Shown here piece after piece: positions 37,011 through 46,100 of a stretch of DNA of 64,000 bases. The stretch lies in the NCBI RefSeq assembly GCF_013391635.1, contig NZ_JACAWU010000001.1:558001-622000 (forward strand). The letters are read 5' to 3'. Numbering within the stretch: position 1 is the first letter of the stretch; each line of letters starts with the position of its first letter. This DNA is from Natronomonas gomsonensis. Its GTDB lineage: Archaea; Halobacteriota; Halobacteria; Halobacteriales; Haloarculaceae. Both the position numbers and the translations under genes were made by a program. Below the pieces are notes generated by a model. The model was given only the letters and a program-made list of their open reading frames with translations, was not told the DNA's origin and ran no database searches.

Positions 37011-38197
37011 TGTTGGACAGCGAGGCCGTCGTCCTCGCGGGTCACGGGTCGCGTCGCGAGAAATCCAACGAACAGGTCCGAACCCTCGCGGCGAACCTCG
37101 AAGGGCGGCTCGGCCTGCCGGTTGACGCCGGGTTCATCGAGTTGGCCGACCCCACCATCGCCGAAGCCGTCGGCTCGCTCGCACCCTCGGCGACGGACGT
37201 GACTGTCATCCCGCTGTCGCTGTTCGCCGCCAGCCACGTCAAAGCCGACGTGCCGCTCGTCGTCAACGAGGCCCGAACAGAGTACGATGTCTCACTCCAC
37301 AACGGAAGACACCTCGGCGTCCACCCGGCCATCGTGGAGTTGCTCGACGACCGCGCGGCCGCCGTCGAAGACGGGTTGGGCGTCGACCGAACCGACGACG
37401 ACGTCATCGTTGTGGTGTGTGCCCGCGGGTCATCCGACCCCGATTCCAACGCCGACGTACACAAACTCGCCCGCCTGCTGTACGAGGGCCGTGGGTTCGC
37501 CGGCGTCGAAGCGTCGTTCATCGGCGTCACCGAACCGCTGTTGGACGAGACGCTCCACACCGTCGCCAAGCGCCGCCCGGACGCCGTCGTCGTCCTGCCG
37601 TACATGCTCGGCGACGGCGTGCTCACGGAACGCATCCGCGAGGGCGCCGCGGCGTTCGACGGTGACTACCCGTACGTCAACGCCGACTGTGGGGAGCCGC
37701 TGGGCACCGACGACCGGCTGTTGGAGGTGTTGGCCGACCGATTCGAGGAGGCCCGCGCTGGCGACGTGTCGATGTCGTGTGACACCTGCAAGTACAAAGT
37801 CGAGATGGACGGCTTCGAGGACGACTCGGGCGGCGCGCGTGCGATGCTACGAGCGATGACCCACCGGGCCGCCCACGCCGACCGCTCCGATGTCGACGAC
37901 GAACCCCACGTCCACGACGCTCCCGAAAAGCACGTCGCCGTCTGTACGAACCGCACCTGTGCGGGCGACGGCGCGGCGACGGTACTGGAACGACTCCGGC
38001 AGGCCGTCCGCGAACGTGACGTCGATGCCCGAATCACGCGCTCGTCGTGTCTCGGCCAGTGCGGCGACGGCCCGAACGTCGCCGTCTACCCCGACGGCGT
38101 CTGGTACGGCGAGGTGTCGCCGGACGACGCCGACCGCATCGCCTCCTCGCTCGACCGCGACCGTATCGTCTCCCAATTGGTCTCACAGACCCTGTAG
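37010..38197 (+). CDS. cbiX: Sirohydrochlorin cobaltochelatase CbiX fused to a [2Fe-2S] ferredoxin domain
   Basis: A 395-residue fusion. Two CbiX-type repeats (about 1-125 and 130-260) insert Co2+ into sirohydrochlorin; the metal histidines are H12 in AGHGSRR and H76 in ASHVKAD, while the second repeat has CARGSSDPDSNAD. A linker carries a CDTCKYKVEMDGFE motif (C267, C270) and a His/Asp-rich stretch. Residues 308-395 form a thioredoxin-like [2Fe-2S] ferredoxin with C312, C317, C347 and C351 (CTNRTC, CLGQC). The ATG overlaps the preceding TGA. The ferredoxin may pass electrons in corrin synthesis. Confidence 0.9.
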   Translation: MLDSEAVVLAGHGSRREKSNEQVRTLAANLEGRLGLPVDAGFIELADPTIAEAVGSLAPSATDVTVIPLSLFAASHVKADVPLVVNEARTEYDVSLHNGRHLGVHPAIVELLDDRAAAVEDGLGVDRTDDDVIVVVCARGSSDPDSNADVHKLARLLYEGRGFAGVEASFIGVTEPLLDETLHTVAKRRPDAVVVLPYMLGDGVLTERIREGAAAFDGDYPYVNADCGEPLGTDDRLLEVLADRFEEARAGDVSMSCDTCKYKVEMDGFEDDSGGARAMLRAMTHRAAHADRSDVDDEPHVHDAPEKHVAVCTNRTCAGDGAATVLERLRQAVRERDVDARITRSSCLGQCGDGPNVAVYPDGVWYGEVSPDDADRIASSLDRDRIVSQLVSQTL

Positions 38198-38199
38198 CC

Positions 38200-38571
38200 A
38201 TGACTTGTCACGAAATCGAAGCGCTTCGACTCGGCCTGATGAACAGCCTCGGCGTCGACGACGACGCCGCACGAAAACACGCCCGCGAGGAGTTGGGCGA
38301 AGAGCCCGCACCCCACATCGCGGCGCTCGCCGACGCGGACACCCTCGCCGACTGCGCGCGACACCTCGACACAGCGTTGGTCGAACTCGAAGAGGAGGTC
38401 GCCGCGACGCAAGCAGACGACCCCTCATACGACTACCTCCGCGGCCGCCTCGTCGCGGTTCGGGACGCCGAAGCGTCGCTGGACCGACTGCTGAATCACG
38501 GCGAGAGCCTCCTCGAGGACCTCGGCGAGAGCCATCACACGCTCCACGAGGCGTTCCCGGTCGATGAGTGA
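38200..38571 (+). CDS. DUF3209 family protein
   Basis: A 123-residue acidic helical protein starting MTCHEIEALRLGLMNSLGVD and ending HTLHEAFPVDE. I recognise it as DUF3209, a family found mostly inside cobalamin gene clusters of archaea and some bacteria. The CHE motif at residues 3-5 and later histidines may bind metal, but no function has been proved. It lies two bases after cbiX and overlaps the next gene by eight bases, so it is part of the operon. Confidence 0.8.
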   Translation: MTCHEIEALRLGLMNSLGVDDDAARKHAREELGEEPAPHIAALADADTLADCARHLDTALVELEEEVAATQADDPSYDYLRGRLVAVRDAEASLDRLLNHGESLLEDLGESHHTLHEAFPVDE

Positions 38572-39751
38572 GACGGCGGCCCGAATCCCGCTCGGCGACA
38601 TCGACCCTTGTGGCTCCCGACAGGCCGGGCGCCGCTCCGGCATCACGCTGACCGATTCGGGACCGGTCGTCGGCCTCGTCGACGGCACCGTCCGCGCCTT
38701 CGACCATGCCGGCGCCGAGCGCTGGTCGGTCGACGGCGAGGCCAGCGCTATCACGCTCGTCCCGTTCGGGTCGGGCGTGCTGGTCGGCGAGCGGTCGAAG
38801 CGCGGCACCGTTCGACTGCTCGAAGACGGCACCGAGCGGTGGCGACACGACGCCGCCGACGCTGTCGGTGACCCGACCAAGGAGACGCGATTTTTTCTGC
38901 CGATGGTCGTCGACGCAGTCACGGACGCCGACACCGCCTACGTCGCCGCTCGGCGCTACGAACGGCGGGACGGGGCGCGTCACTTCGAGAGTTCGGTGTA
39001 CGCCCTCGCCTCGGACGGGACCGTCCGCTGGCGCTACGACGCCGACGCATCGCCGATTTCCCTCGCTGCGTTCGACGGTGGCGTCGCCGTGGCGTACAAT
39101 CGCTGTCCTGGCGAGCACGACGACGGAGTCGTTGTGCTCGACAGCAGCGGTTCCGAACGGTGGGTTTGGGACGCCGACCGTACGGCGACGCGCCGAATCG
39201 GGGACGTGGCGGCCGCCGACGGGAGCCTCTTCGTCACGAGTCACGCCGACTACCGCGGCTACCGACTCCGCGACGGCGAGGCCGTATGGAGTGCCGACCT
39301 CGGTACACAGCGGTCGAGTGGCGACGAGGTGTACACCTACCCCAATCACGTCCACGCGAGCGTCGACGGCGTCGTCTTTCTGACCGGCAACACGTTCCCC
39401 GAGGAGGGCCGGGAGACCGACGAACGCCACCCCAACGAACAGACCGCGTTCGGGTACTCGCGGTCGGGGACCGAACGGTGGCGCGAGGAGGTCGGCGGGT
39501 TCTCTCACGGCATCGCGGCGGACGGTAGCCGCCTGCTCGTACCGGTCGCACAGCACTTCCGCGAGCGTGACCCCTCGGTTCACGGCTGGCGGTCCCTCGA
39601 CGTGACGGACGGCCTCCGGGCTTCAACGACGACCGACGGCGTCGTGACGGCCGCCGCCGTCGTGGGTGACAGCCGTGCGCTCGTCGAGGAGCCGGTTCGG
39701 TACCACGACGACGGGACCGTTCGCGGTCGGTACGCACTCCACGTCGCGTAA
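38564..39751 (+). CDS. PQQ-like beta-propeller protein of the cobalamin operon
   Basis: A 395-residue protein with repeated blades of the type VRAFDHAGAERWSVDGE, VRLLEDGTERWRHDA, VYALASDGTVRWRYDADA, VVVLDSSGSERWVWDADR and AFGYSRSGTERWREEVGG, each ending in a tryptophan docking motif as in PQQ-like eight-bladed propellers. There is no signal peptide, so it should be cytosolic, unusual for such propellers. Its start overlaps DUF3209. Haloarchaeal annotations call such genes cobalamin operon protein; the role could be scaffolding or ligand binding. No catalytic residues are evident. Confidence 0.75.
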   Translation: MSETAARIPLGDIDPCGSRQAGRRSGITLTDSGPVVGLVDGTVRAFDHAGAERWSVDGEASAITLVPFGSGVLVGERSKRGTVRLLEDGTERWRHDAADAVGDPTKETRFFLPMVVDAVTDADTAYVAARRYERRDGARHFESSVYALASDGTVRWRYDADASPISLAAFDGGVAVAYNRCPGEHDDGVVVLDSSGSERWVWDADRTATRRIGDVAAADGSLFVTSHADYRGYRLRDGEAVWSADLGTQRSSGDEVYTYPNHVHASVDGVVFLTGNTFPEEGRETDERHPNEQTAFGYSRSGTERWREEVGGFSHGIAADGSRLLVPVAQHFRERDPSVHGWRSLDVTDGLRASTTTDGVVTAAAVVGDSRALVEEPVRYHDDGTVRGRYALHVA

Positions 39752-39800
39752 TGTTGTCCCGAGCCACGACATTATACGCTCGCCGCTCACACGTCGCGGC

Positions 39801-40097
39801 ATGAGCGAGATTACGCTTCGGCTCTCCAGCCCGGACGGCACCGAGACGCGAACCCTGAGTTCCGAGGAGGCGTCGCTGATTTGTCGCCCGACGACCATCG
39901 AGTTGCTTCGAACTATCGCCCGCGAGGAACCGTCGAGCATCCGCGAAACCGCTCGGCTGGTCGACCGAGACGTCCGGCAGGTCCACGACAACCTCTGGAC
40001 GCTCGGCGGCGAGGGACTCGTCGAGTTCGAGCGGGACGGACGCGCACACCGGCCGGTCGTCGATTACGACGAGATAGAACTGGAGATCGGACTTTAG
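39801..40097 (+). CDS. HVO_A0114-type winged-helix DNA-binding protein
   Basis: A 98-residue protein with a helix-turn-helix region (TIELLRTIAREEPSSIRETA, then RDVRQVHDNLWTLGGEGLVE) and a short wing (FERDGRAHRPVVDYDEIEL), matching the haloarchaeal HVO_A0114 family of putative transcription regulators. A TATA-like ATTATACG lies about 27 bases before the ATG at 39801, so it has its own leaderless promoter, although it directly follows the operon. It overlaps the end of convergent cbtA. It is a plausible regulator of this locus, which is inference. Confidence 0.75.
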   Translation: MSEITLRLSSPDGTETRTLSSEEASLICRPTTIELLRTIAREEPSSIRETARLVDRDVRQVHDNLWTLGGEGLVEFERDGRAHRPVVDYDEIELEIGL

Positions 40098-40804
40098 TCG
40101 GCCGCGGTCGGCGCGACGCCGTGAGCATCGGGCCTCAAGGCGGTGTCGAGCCGACTGTGGGTGGCAGCAGCGATGCCCCACAATCCGAGTTGCCCGACGA
40201 CGACGCTACCAACGTAGGCGGCCTCGAACGTCGCGGGCAGCGTGCTCTCGTAGCCCGGTGACGGCGCCGCGAAGGCGGCGACACCGACGGTCGTGACGAA
40301 CACTGCGAGTGCCGCCGCCGTGCCGACCGGTCGACCGTACTCGGCGAGGCGGTGATACACCCACCCGGAAGCGAGGCAGGCGACGGCACCGACGGCCATC
40401 AGTCCCACGTAGAGAGACAGCGCGAAGTCGGTCGCCACCGTCGTCTCGACGCCCGGTGCAGCAGGAGGCAAGACGAGCCACGGGACGCCCGACACCGTGA
40501 GAAAGCCGCCGAGGCCGAGCAGGTAGCTCCCGCCGCGGTCGGGGAGTGCCGGTTCGAGGAGATACCCCACGAAACCGAAGACGACGAGGCCGAACAGCAG
40601 GCCGAGGGCGGCGCTGCCGCCGACGGAGACGACGCTCGTGACGCCGTCGGCGACGACAGTCGCCTCGTGCCCGTGGCCGTGTCCGTGATGAGCCAGTTCC
40701 TCGGCGTGTTCGACGAGGGGGTTGCCGACCAGCGCCACGTACAGGCCGTAGGCGCCGCCGCCGACCGCACCGGCAATAGCCCCGCGTCGGAGCGCGTCGT
40801 ACAT
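40094..40804 (-). CDS. cbtA: Cobalt transporter subunit CbtA
   Basis: A 236-residue membrane protein with about six hydrophobic spans. The N-terminus (MYDALRRGAIAGAVGGGAYG) forms a first span, followed by a histidine cluster HHGHGHGH at 39-46, a likely cobalt-binding loop. CbtA is a predicted cobalt transporter subunit, usually paired with the single-span CbtB, which lies just upstream and abuts it. The pair probably imports Co2+ for the chelatases encoded on either side. Its end overlaps the HTH gene by four bases. Confidence 0.85.
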   Translation of the reverse strand: MYDALRRGAIAGAVGGGAYGLYVALVGNPLVEHAEELAHHGHGHGHEATVVADGVTSVVSVGGSAALGLLFGLVVFGFVGYLLEPALPDRGGSYLLGLGGFLTVSGVPWLVLPPAAPGVETTVATDFALSLYVGLMAVGAVACLASGWVYHRLAEYGRPVGTAAALAVFVTTVGVAAFAAPSPGYESTLPATFEAAYVGSVVVGQLGLWGIAAATHSRLDTALRPDAHGVAPTAAD

Positions 40805-40992
40805 CAGTGACAGACGACGCCCGCGACGTGGCGGCCGTTGTGCATCGCGTCGTGGACGAGTGGCTCCTGTGCGAACGCCAGTAGGAACACCGCAAGCGTC
40901 ACCGCCAGCAGACCGAGGCCGGCCTGCGTCGGCGAGAGCGTTCCACGGGCGGTGTCGATTCGGTTCCGAACGGAGTCGTTGGCTGCCGACAT
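40804..40992 (-). CDS. cbtB: Cobalt transporter subunit CbtB
   Basis: A 62-residue protein with one membrane span (about 24-41, LGLLAVTLAVFLLAF) and the CbtB C-terminal metal motif HDAMHNGRHVAGVVCH. It is thought to work with CbtA in cobalt uptake. It is the first gene of the cbtBA pair; the stop touches the cbtA start. Only 40 bases separate it from the end of the upstream chlID-type gene, and these hold a palindromic element at 41015-41028 that places its own promoter there. Confidence 0.88.
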   Translation of the reverse strand: MSAANDSVRNRIDTARGTLSPTQAGLGLLAVTLAVFLLAFAQEPLVHDAMHNGRHVAGVVCH

Positions 40993-41014
40993 TGAAACTC
41001 TATTTGCCTAAAAA

Positions 41015-41028
41015 ACAAGCAAGGTTGT
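41015..41028 (-). promoter_or_regulatory. Operator-like palindrome over the cbtB promoter
   Basis: ACAA (41015-41018) and TTGT (41025-41028) flank GCAAGG, with CCTAAAA just to the left. It is 23-36 bases before the cbtB ATG, at the TATA position. It shares ACAAGCAA-N2-TTGT with the cbiT promoter (31030-31043), which supports joint control of cobalt uptake and corrin synthesis. Confidence 0.5.
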
Positions 41029-41032
41029 AAAA

Positions 41033-43150
41033 CTATCGACGGGCGTCGCTGACGGCTCGTTCGACCCGTTCGGGCGTCAGGGCGTCGAGCGGAACGCGTT
41101 CGCCGCCGGTTGCAGCGAGGATTTCACCGAGTACGCCCCGCCGTTCACCGGCGTCGACACAGACGACGCGGGCGTCCGTCTCTGCGAGAGATTCGGCCGC
41201 CTGCCGTGTCTCGGCGGTCGGTGATTCCGCGGCGTTGGCCCGACCGTCCGAGACGACGACGACGACGGCTGCCTCCGGGTCGGCGGCGTCGACGACCTCC
41301 CTCGCCGTCCGCAGCCCCGCAGGTAATGGCGTCCGGTCGCCGGTCGGCAGTTCCTTCAGGTGCCGCGCCGCGAGCGTCACCGAGTCCGTCGGCGGCAACA
41401 GCACCTCGGCGTCCTCGCCCGCGAAGGCGACGACTGCGACGCTATCGCGTTCGGTGTAGGCATCCTCCAGCAGTTCGAGCGTGACGCCCTTCGCCGCCCG
41501 CATCGCCGGTCGCATCGAGGCGCTGGCGTCGACGGCGAAGACGACCAGCGCCTCGCCGTCGCCCGACCGTACCGACTGCCGGAGGTCGCGCCGCTCGATT
41601 CGCGACGAGCCCCGTTTAGCCGCCGTCCGTGCCGAGGCGGCGGCGTCGATTCCGGCCCTCCCGTCCGTTCGTTCGGTGCGGAGCCGCGTCCCACGATTGC
41701 CCGCCGCGGGCGCGACACCGGCCCGTCCCGACCCCGTCCCGCAGTCGGTCTCCGGGGCGTCGATTTCGGGGGCGGCCGCCGCCTCCGACCTCCCGGCGAG
41801 TTCTTCCCGGGGTTGGCCGGGGACGAGCGGCGCCGCGTCTTCCTCGTCGTCCGACTCCGAATTCCCGTCTCCTCCGCCGGTGTCATCGTTCGGCGTCTCG
41901 ACACCGTCGTCAGCCGACCCTGGCTGTGGGTTCGGGGCCAGGGCGTCGTCGGTATCGCCGTCCGCGTCCGGGTCCGCTTCTGGGCCGGTCTCCGGCGAGG
42001 GCTGGTCGCTCGGGCCTTCGGATGGCTGTTCTTCCGTTTCGGCGTCGTCGCCGGCGTCGGTACTCTCGGGCCGGGTATCGGAGTCCGATTCGGACTCGGA
42101 ACCGGTGCCCTCATCCGCCGACTCCTCCGCGTCCGAGTCGTCTTCGCCGTCCTCGAAGTGGTCGTCTATCACGTCCTCGGCGTCGGGTGCGTCCTCGAAC
42201 GGCGCCGACTGCATTCGGTGGCTCAACGCGAATTCGGCGGCTCGTCGGAGATCGCCGTCGGTGGCCGTGGGGCGTCCGGCGAGAGCGGCGAGCGCGCGGG
42301 CGGCACGAGCGGTCGCGATGTCCGCACGGTGGCCGTCGACGCCGGCATCGACACACAACGCCGCGATATCGCGCTTCTGGTCGTCGGTCAGCGCGACCGA
42401 ATCGAGCAGGTCACGCGCCCGGTGGAGTCGCCGGCGGTGGTCGTCGGTGTCGTCGTCGGCCGGCGACGTGCCGTGGAGGTCGCCGTCGATGACGGCGACG
42501 CGGTCCTCGATGTCGCGTTCGCCTCGCACCTCGACGGAGAGTCCGAAGCGGTCCCGAAGTTGCGGCCGGAGGTCACCTTCCTCGGGGTTCATCGTCCCGA
42601 CGAGGGTGAACTCGGCAGGGTGGACAACGCTGACGCCGTCGCGTTCGACGCGGTTGACTCCCGAGGCAGCGACGTCGAGCAACACGTCGACGAGGTGGTC
42701 ATCGAGGAGGTTGATTTCGTCGACGTACAGCAGACCGCGATTGGCCTGTGCGAGCAACCCGGGGTCGAACTCGGCGTCGCCGGCCAGCGCATCGGAGACC
42801 GACAGCGTCCCGACGACGCGGTCCCGTGTCGCCCCCAGCGGGAGGGTCACGAGCGGGACGGGCCGCGTCGCGACCGGCAGCGCCGCGCGCTCGCGGCACG
42901 ACTCACACTGCCGGGTGCGGTCCTCCGGCGGACAACCGTAGGGACAGTCCGCGACGGCGCGTTGCTCCGGCAACAGTTCCGCGAGGCCGCGAACGAGCGT
43001 CGACTTTGCGGTCCCTTTCTCGCCGGAGACGAGCAGGCCATCGAGGCCGTCGTCGACGGCGACCGCCAGCAACGCCTCCTTCAGTCGCTCCTGACCGACC
43101 ACCGCCCCGAACGGCGTGGAAACGCTTTTGGTTTCGCCCGAATCAAACAC
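41033..43150 (-). CDS. chlID: ChlI/ChlD-type fused AAA+ and VWA chelatase subunit
   Basis: A 705-residue fused chelatase subunit. The N-terminal AAA+ part has Walker A SGEKGTAKSTL, a cysteine motif region (DCPYGCPPEDRTRQCESC), Walker B LLYVDEINLLDD and arginine-finger segment NPEEGDLRPQLRDRFG. A long acidic Asp/Glu/Ser linker (about 330-440) leads to a VWA domain with MIDAS DASAS (VVFAVDASASMRPAMRA). It should hydrolyse ATP and drive CobN in cobalt insertion. The GTG at 43150 is preferred to the TTG at 43180, as a TGATAAAC element lies about 25 bases upstream. It is divergent from cobN. Confidence 0.88.
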   Translation of the reverse strand: MFDSGETKSVSTPFGAVVGQERLKEALLAVAVDDGLDGLLVSGEKGTAKSTLVRGLAELLPEQRAVADCPYGCPPEDRTRQCESCRERAALPVATRPVPLVTLPLGATRDRVVGTLSVSDALAGDAEFDPGLLAQANRGLLYVDEINLLDDHLVDVLLDVAASGVNRVERDGVSVVHPAEFTLVGTMNPEEGDLRPQLRDRFGLSVEVRGERDIEDRVAVIDGDLHGTSPADDDTDDHRRRLHRARDLLDSVALTDDQKRDIAALCVDAGVDGHRADIATARAARALAALAGRPTATDGDLRRAAEFALSHRMQSAPFEDAPDAEDVIDDHFEDGEDDSDAEESADEGTGSESESDSDTRPESTDAGDDAETEEQPSEGPSDQPSPETGPEADPDADGDTDDALAPNPQPGSADDGVETPNDDTGGGDGNSESDDEEDAAPLVPGQPREELAGRSEAAAAPEIDAPETDCGTGSGRAGVAPAAGNRGTRLRTERTDGRAGIDAAASARTAAKRGSSRIERRDLRQSVRSGDGEALVVFAVDASASMRPAMRAAKGVTLELLEDAYTERDSVAVVAFAGEDAEVLLPPTDSVTLAARHLKELPTGDRTPLPAGLRTAREVVDAADPEAAVVVVVSDGRANAAESPTAETRQAAESLAETDARVVCVDAGERRGVLGEILAATGGERVPLDALTPERVERAVSDARR

Positions 43151-43152
43151 AA

Positions 43153-43166
43153 TTGTATTAGCACAA
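43153..43166. promoter_or_regulatory. Shared operator between cobN and chlID
   Basis: TTGTATTAGCACAA is an interrupted palindrome (TTGT, N6, ACAA). It lies 19-32 bases before the cobN ATG, over its TATA position, and immediately upstream of the chlID GTG. A near-identical copy (TTGTATTAGCGCAA) is at 49235-49248, and a related one at 49328 before cobT. Confidence 0.6.
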
Positions 43167-43184
43167 GCGGAGTTTATCAAGATT

Positions 43185-46100
43185 ATGCCACGGGTTGGAC
43201 TCTACACCGCGACCGAAAACGAACTGGGCGCGCTACAGCGCGCCGCCGGCGAGGTCGATTCGGACCTCGTCGTCCGCTCGGAGAGCGACCTCGACGACCC
43301 CGAAGCCGTCGAGGCGTTCTGCGACGAACTGACCGACTGCGACGTGGCCGTGCTGTGGCTCCACGGCGCCGAGGACAGCATGCCCGGCTACGACCGCGCA
43401 ATCGAGGCCTGCTACGAGGCGGGCGTCCCCGTCGTCGTGAAGGCGACCGGCGACGCCTTCGCTATCGAGGATACGTCCGTTCCCGGAAGCGTCCGGGAGA
43501 CTGTTTCGGCGTACCTCGAACGCGGCGGGAGCGCGAACCTCGCCAACGCCGTCCGGTATCTTGTCGACCGCTTTACGCCCGAGAAACCGGCCTACGACGA
43601 CCCCGTCGACCTGCCGACCGAAGGGGTGTATCACCCCGATTTTCCCGGCTACTCCTACGAGGAGCTGTGCGCCGAGTTGGACCCCGAAACGCCGACCATC
43701 GCGGTGTGGTTCTACGAATCCCACTGGACCCACGAGAACACCCGCTACGTCGACGCGTTGGTCGAAGCCATCGAAGCCGAGGGCGCCGACGCCCTCCCCG
43801 TCTTCTGTAACCCGGTGACAGATAGCGACGAACAACAAGACGCCGAATGGGTCGTCGACGAGTGGCTGACCAGCGAATCGGACGAACCACTCGTCGACGC
43901 CGTCTGCTCGTCGTTCATGTTCTCGCTGTCGATGGCCGAGCGCGGCCGCGATGCCGACGACGAGGGCGGTGACGCAGAGGAAGTGTTCCTCAAGCGTCTC
44001 GGCGTGCCCGTCCTCCAGACGGTGACGACGATGCGCTCGCGTTCCCGATACGACTCCAGCGACACCGGCGTGATGGGGTTCGAGTTGGCGCTGTCGGTGG
44101 CGCTGCCGGAGTTCGACGGCAACGTCATCACCCACCCCATCTCCGGGAAGGAACGCACCGACGACACCGCGGGCATCGGGTCGGCGCCGAAACAGCACTT
44201 CCCCATCGAGGACCGCATCGACCACGCCGCCTCACTGGCGGTCAACTGGGCGACCCTCCGTCACACGCCGAACGACGAGAAAAACGTCGCCGTCGTCCTG
44301 CACAACTACCCGCCGAGCGACGACGGCATCGGCACCGCCTTCGGACTCGACTCGCCGGAGTCGACGGTGAATCTGCTGTCGGAGCTCCGAGGCCGAGGCT
44401 ACGAGTTAGGTGGACAGTTCCCCGAGTCGGGCCAATCCCTCGTCGAGACGCTCACCTCGCAGTTGACGCTCGACGACCGCTGGGTCGCACCCGATGACGT
44501 CCGAGAGCGCTCCGTCGACATCGTATCGCCGGAGCAGTACGGGTCGTGGTGGAGCGACGCCGACGAGGCCTTCCGCGAGAACGTCCGAGAGGAGTGGGGC
44601 GAGGCCCCCGACCGACCGTTCGCCATCCCGGGGGTCGAGTTCGGTAACGTCCTCGTGACCGTCCAGCCGCCGCGCGGGTTCGGGATGGACCCCTCGAAAG
44701 TGTATCACGATTCGGACCTCCAGCCGCCACACGACTACTACGCCTTCTACGCGTGGCTTCGCAACGACTTCGACGCCGACGCCGTCGTCCACCTCGGTAC
44801 TCACGGTTCCCTGGAGTGGCTTCCCGGCAAGACCGTCGGCCTCGATTCCGAGAGCGCTCCCGACGCGCTCCTCGCCGATTTGCCGAACGTCTACCCCTAC
44901 ATCGTGAACAATCCCGGCGAAGGTACGCAGGCCAAGCGGCGCTCCTATGCCGCAATCGTCGACTACCTCACGCCGCCGATGGCCTCGGCAGGGACCTACG
45001 ACGACCTCGCCGAGCTGGAGGAGTTGGCCGACCAGTACCGCGAGGCCGGCAGTGCGGCCGGCGAAACGGTCGAACGGCTCCTCCGGGAGAAAGTCAAGGA
45101 ACTCGATTTGGCCGTCGAGTTGGCTATCGCCGGTGAAATAGACGAACAGGCCGACGTTCGCGGTCCCGACGAAGCCGGCACGACGCTCGCGGAAGGTGCC
45201 GTAGACGGCGATGAGGTCGACATCGACGAACTCGTAGAGCGCATCCACGCCTACCTCACGGACGTGAAGACGACCCAGATTCGGATGGGGCTGCACACGA
45301 TGGGTGAACCGCCCGAAGGCGACCGCCTAATCGAGTATCTCGTCGCGCTGACGCGGCTCGAAAACGCCGGCGCACCGTCGCTGCGAGAGTCCGTCGCGGG
45401 CGTACTGGGTGTCGACTACCAGACGATGCTCGACTCGCCGGGCGAGTACGACGAGACGCTCGGGATGACCTACTCACAGGCCGCCGACGAGGTCCACGAA
45501 ACGAGCGTCGAGTTGGTCGAGACGCTCGCGGAGTACGACTTCAACGTGCCCGAATCGAACGTCGACGCCGACCCCGACGACGAGGTGAACATGAACTTAC
45601 TCGTCGTCGACATCGACCCCCTCGGCGATGCACGCGTGGCCGGCGGCGCCCACGACGACCTCCGGGAGGTGCTGGCCTACATCTGCGAGGAGGCTGCTCC
45701 GCGAGTGTTCGGCGCCGCCGAGGAGATTCCGCGGACCGCCGACGCCCTGAACGGCGAGTACGTCCCGCCGGGCGGCTCCGGTGCGCCCACTCGCGGCGGC
45801 GTCGACCTGTTGCCGACCGGGCGGAACTTCTACACGCTGGACCCCCGGAAGGTGCCCGCCAAGTCGGCGTGGGAAGTCGGCAAGGAGGTGGCCGACGGGA
45901 CGCTACAGCGCCACCACGGCGAACACGACGAATACCCCGAAGAGGTCGGCGTCGTCGCGTGGGGGACGCCCACTGTCCGCACGCGCGGGGAGACCATCGC
46001 ACAGGTGCTGGCGCTGATGGGCGTCGAACCCGTCTGGACCGACGCCGGACGAATCGACGGCGTGGAGCCGATTCCGCTGGAGGAACTCGGCCGGCCCCGC

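Noticed and set aside
41360-43810. An 816-residue open frame on the plus strand opposite the chlID-type gene
   Set aside because: It is antisense to a clear AAA+/VWA protein; its product is Arg/Val-rich without motifs, as expected for a shadow of GC-rich coding DNA.
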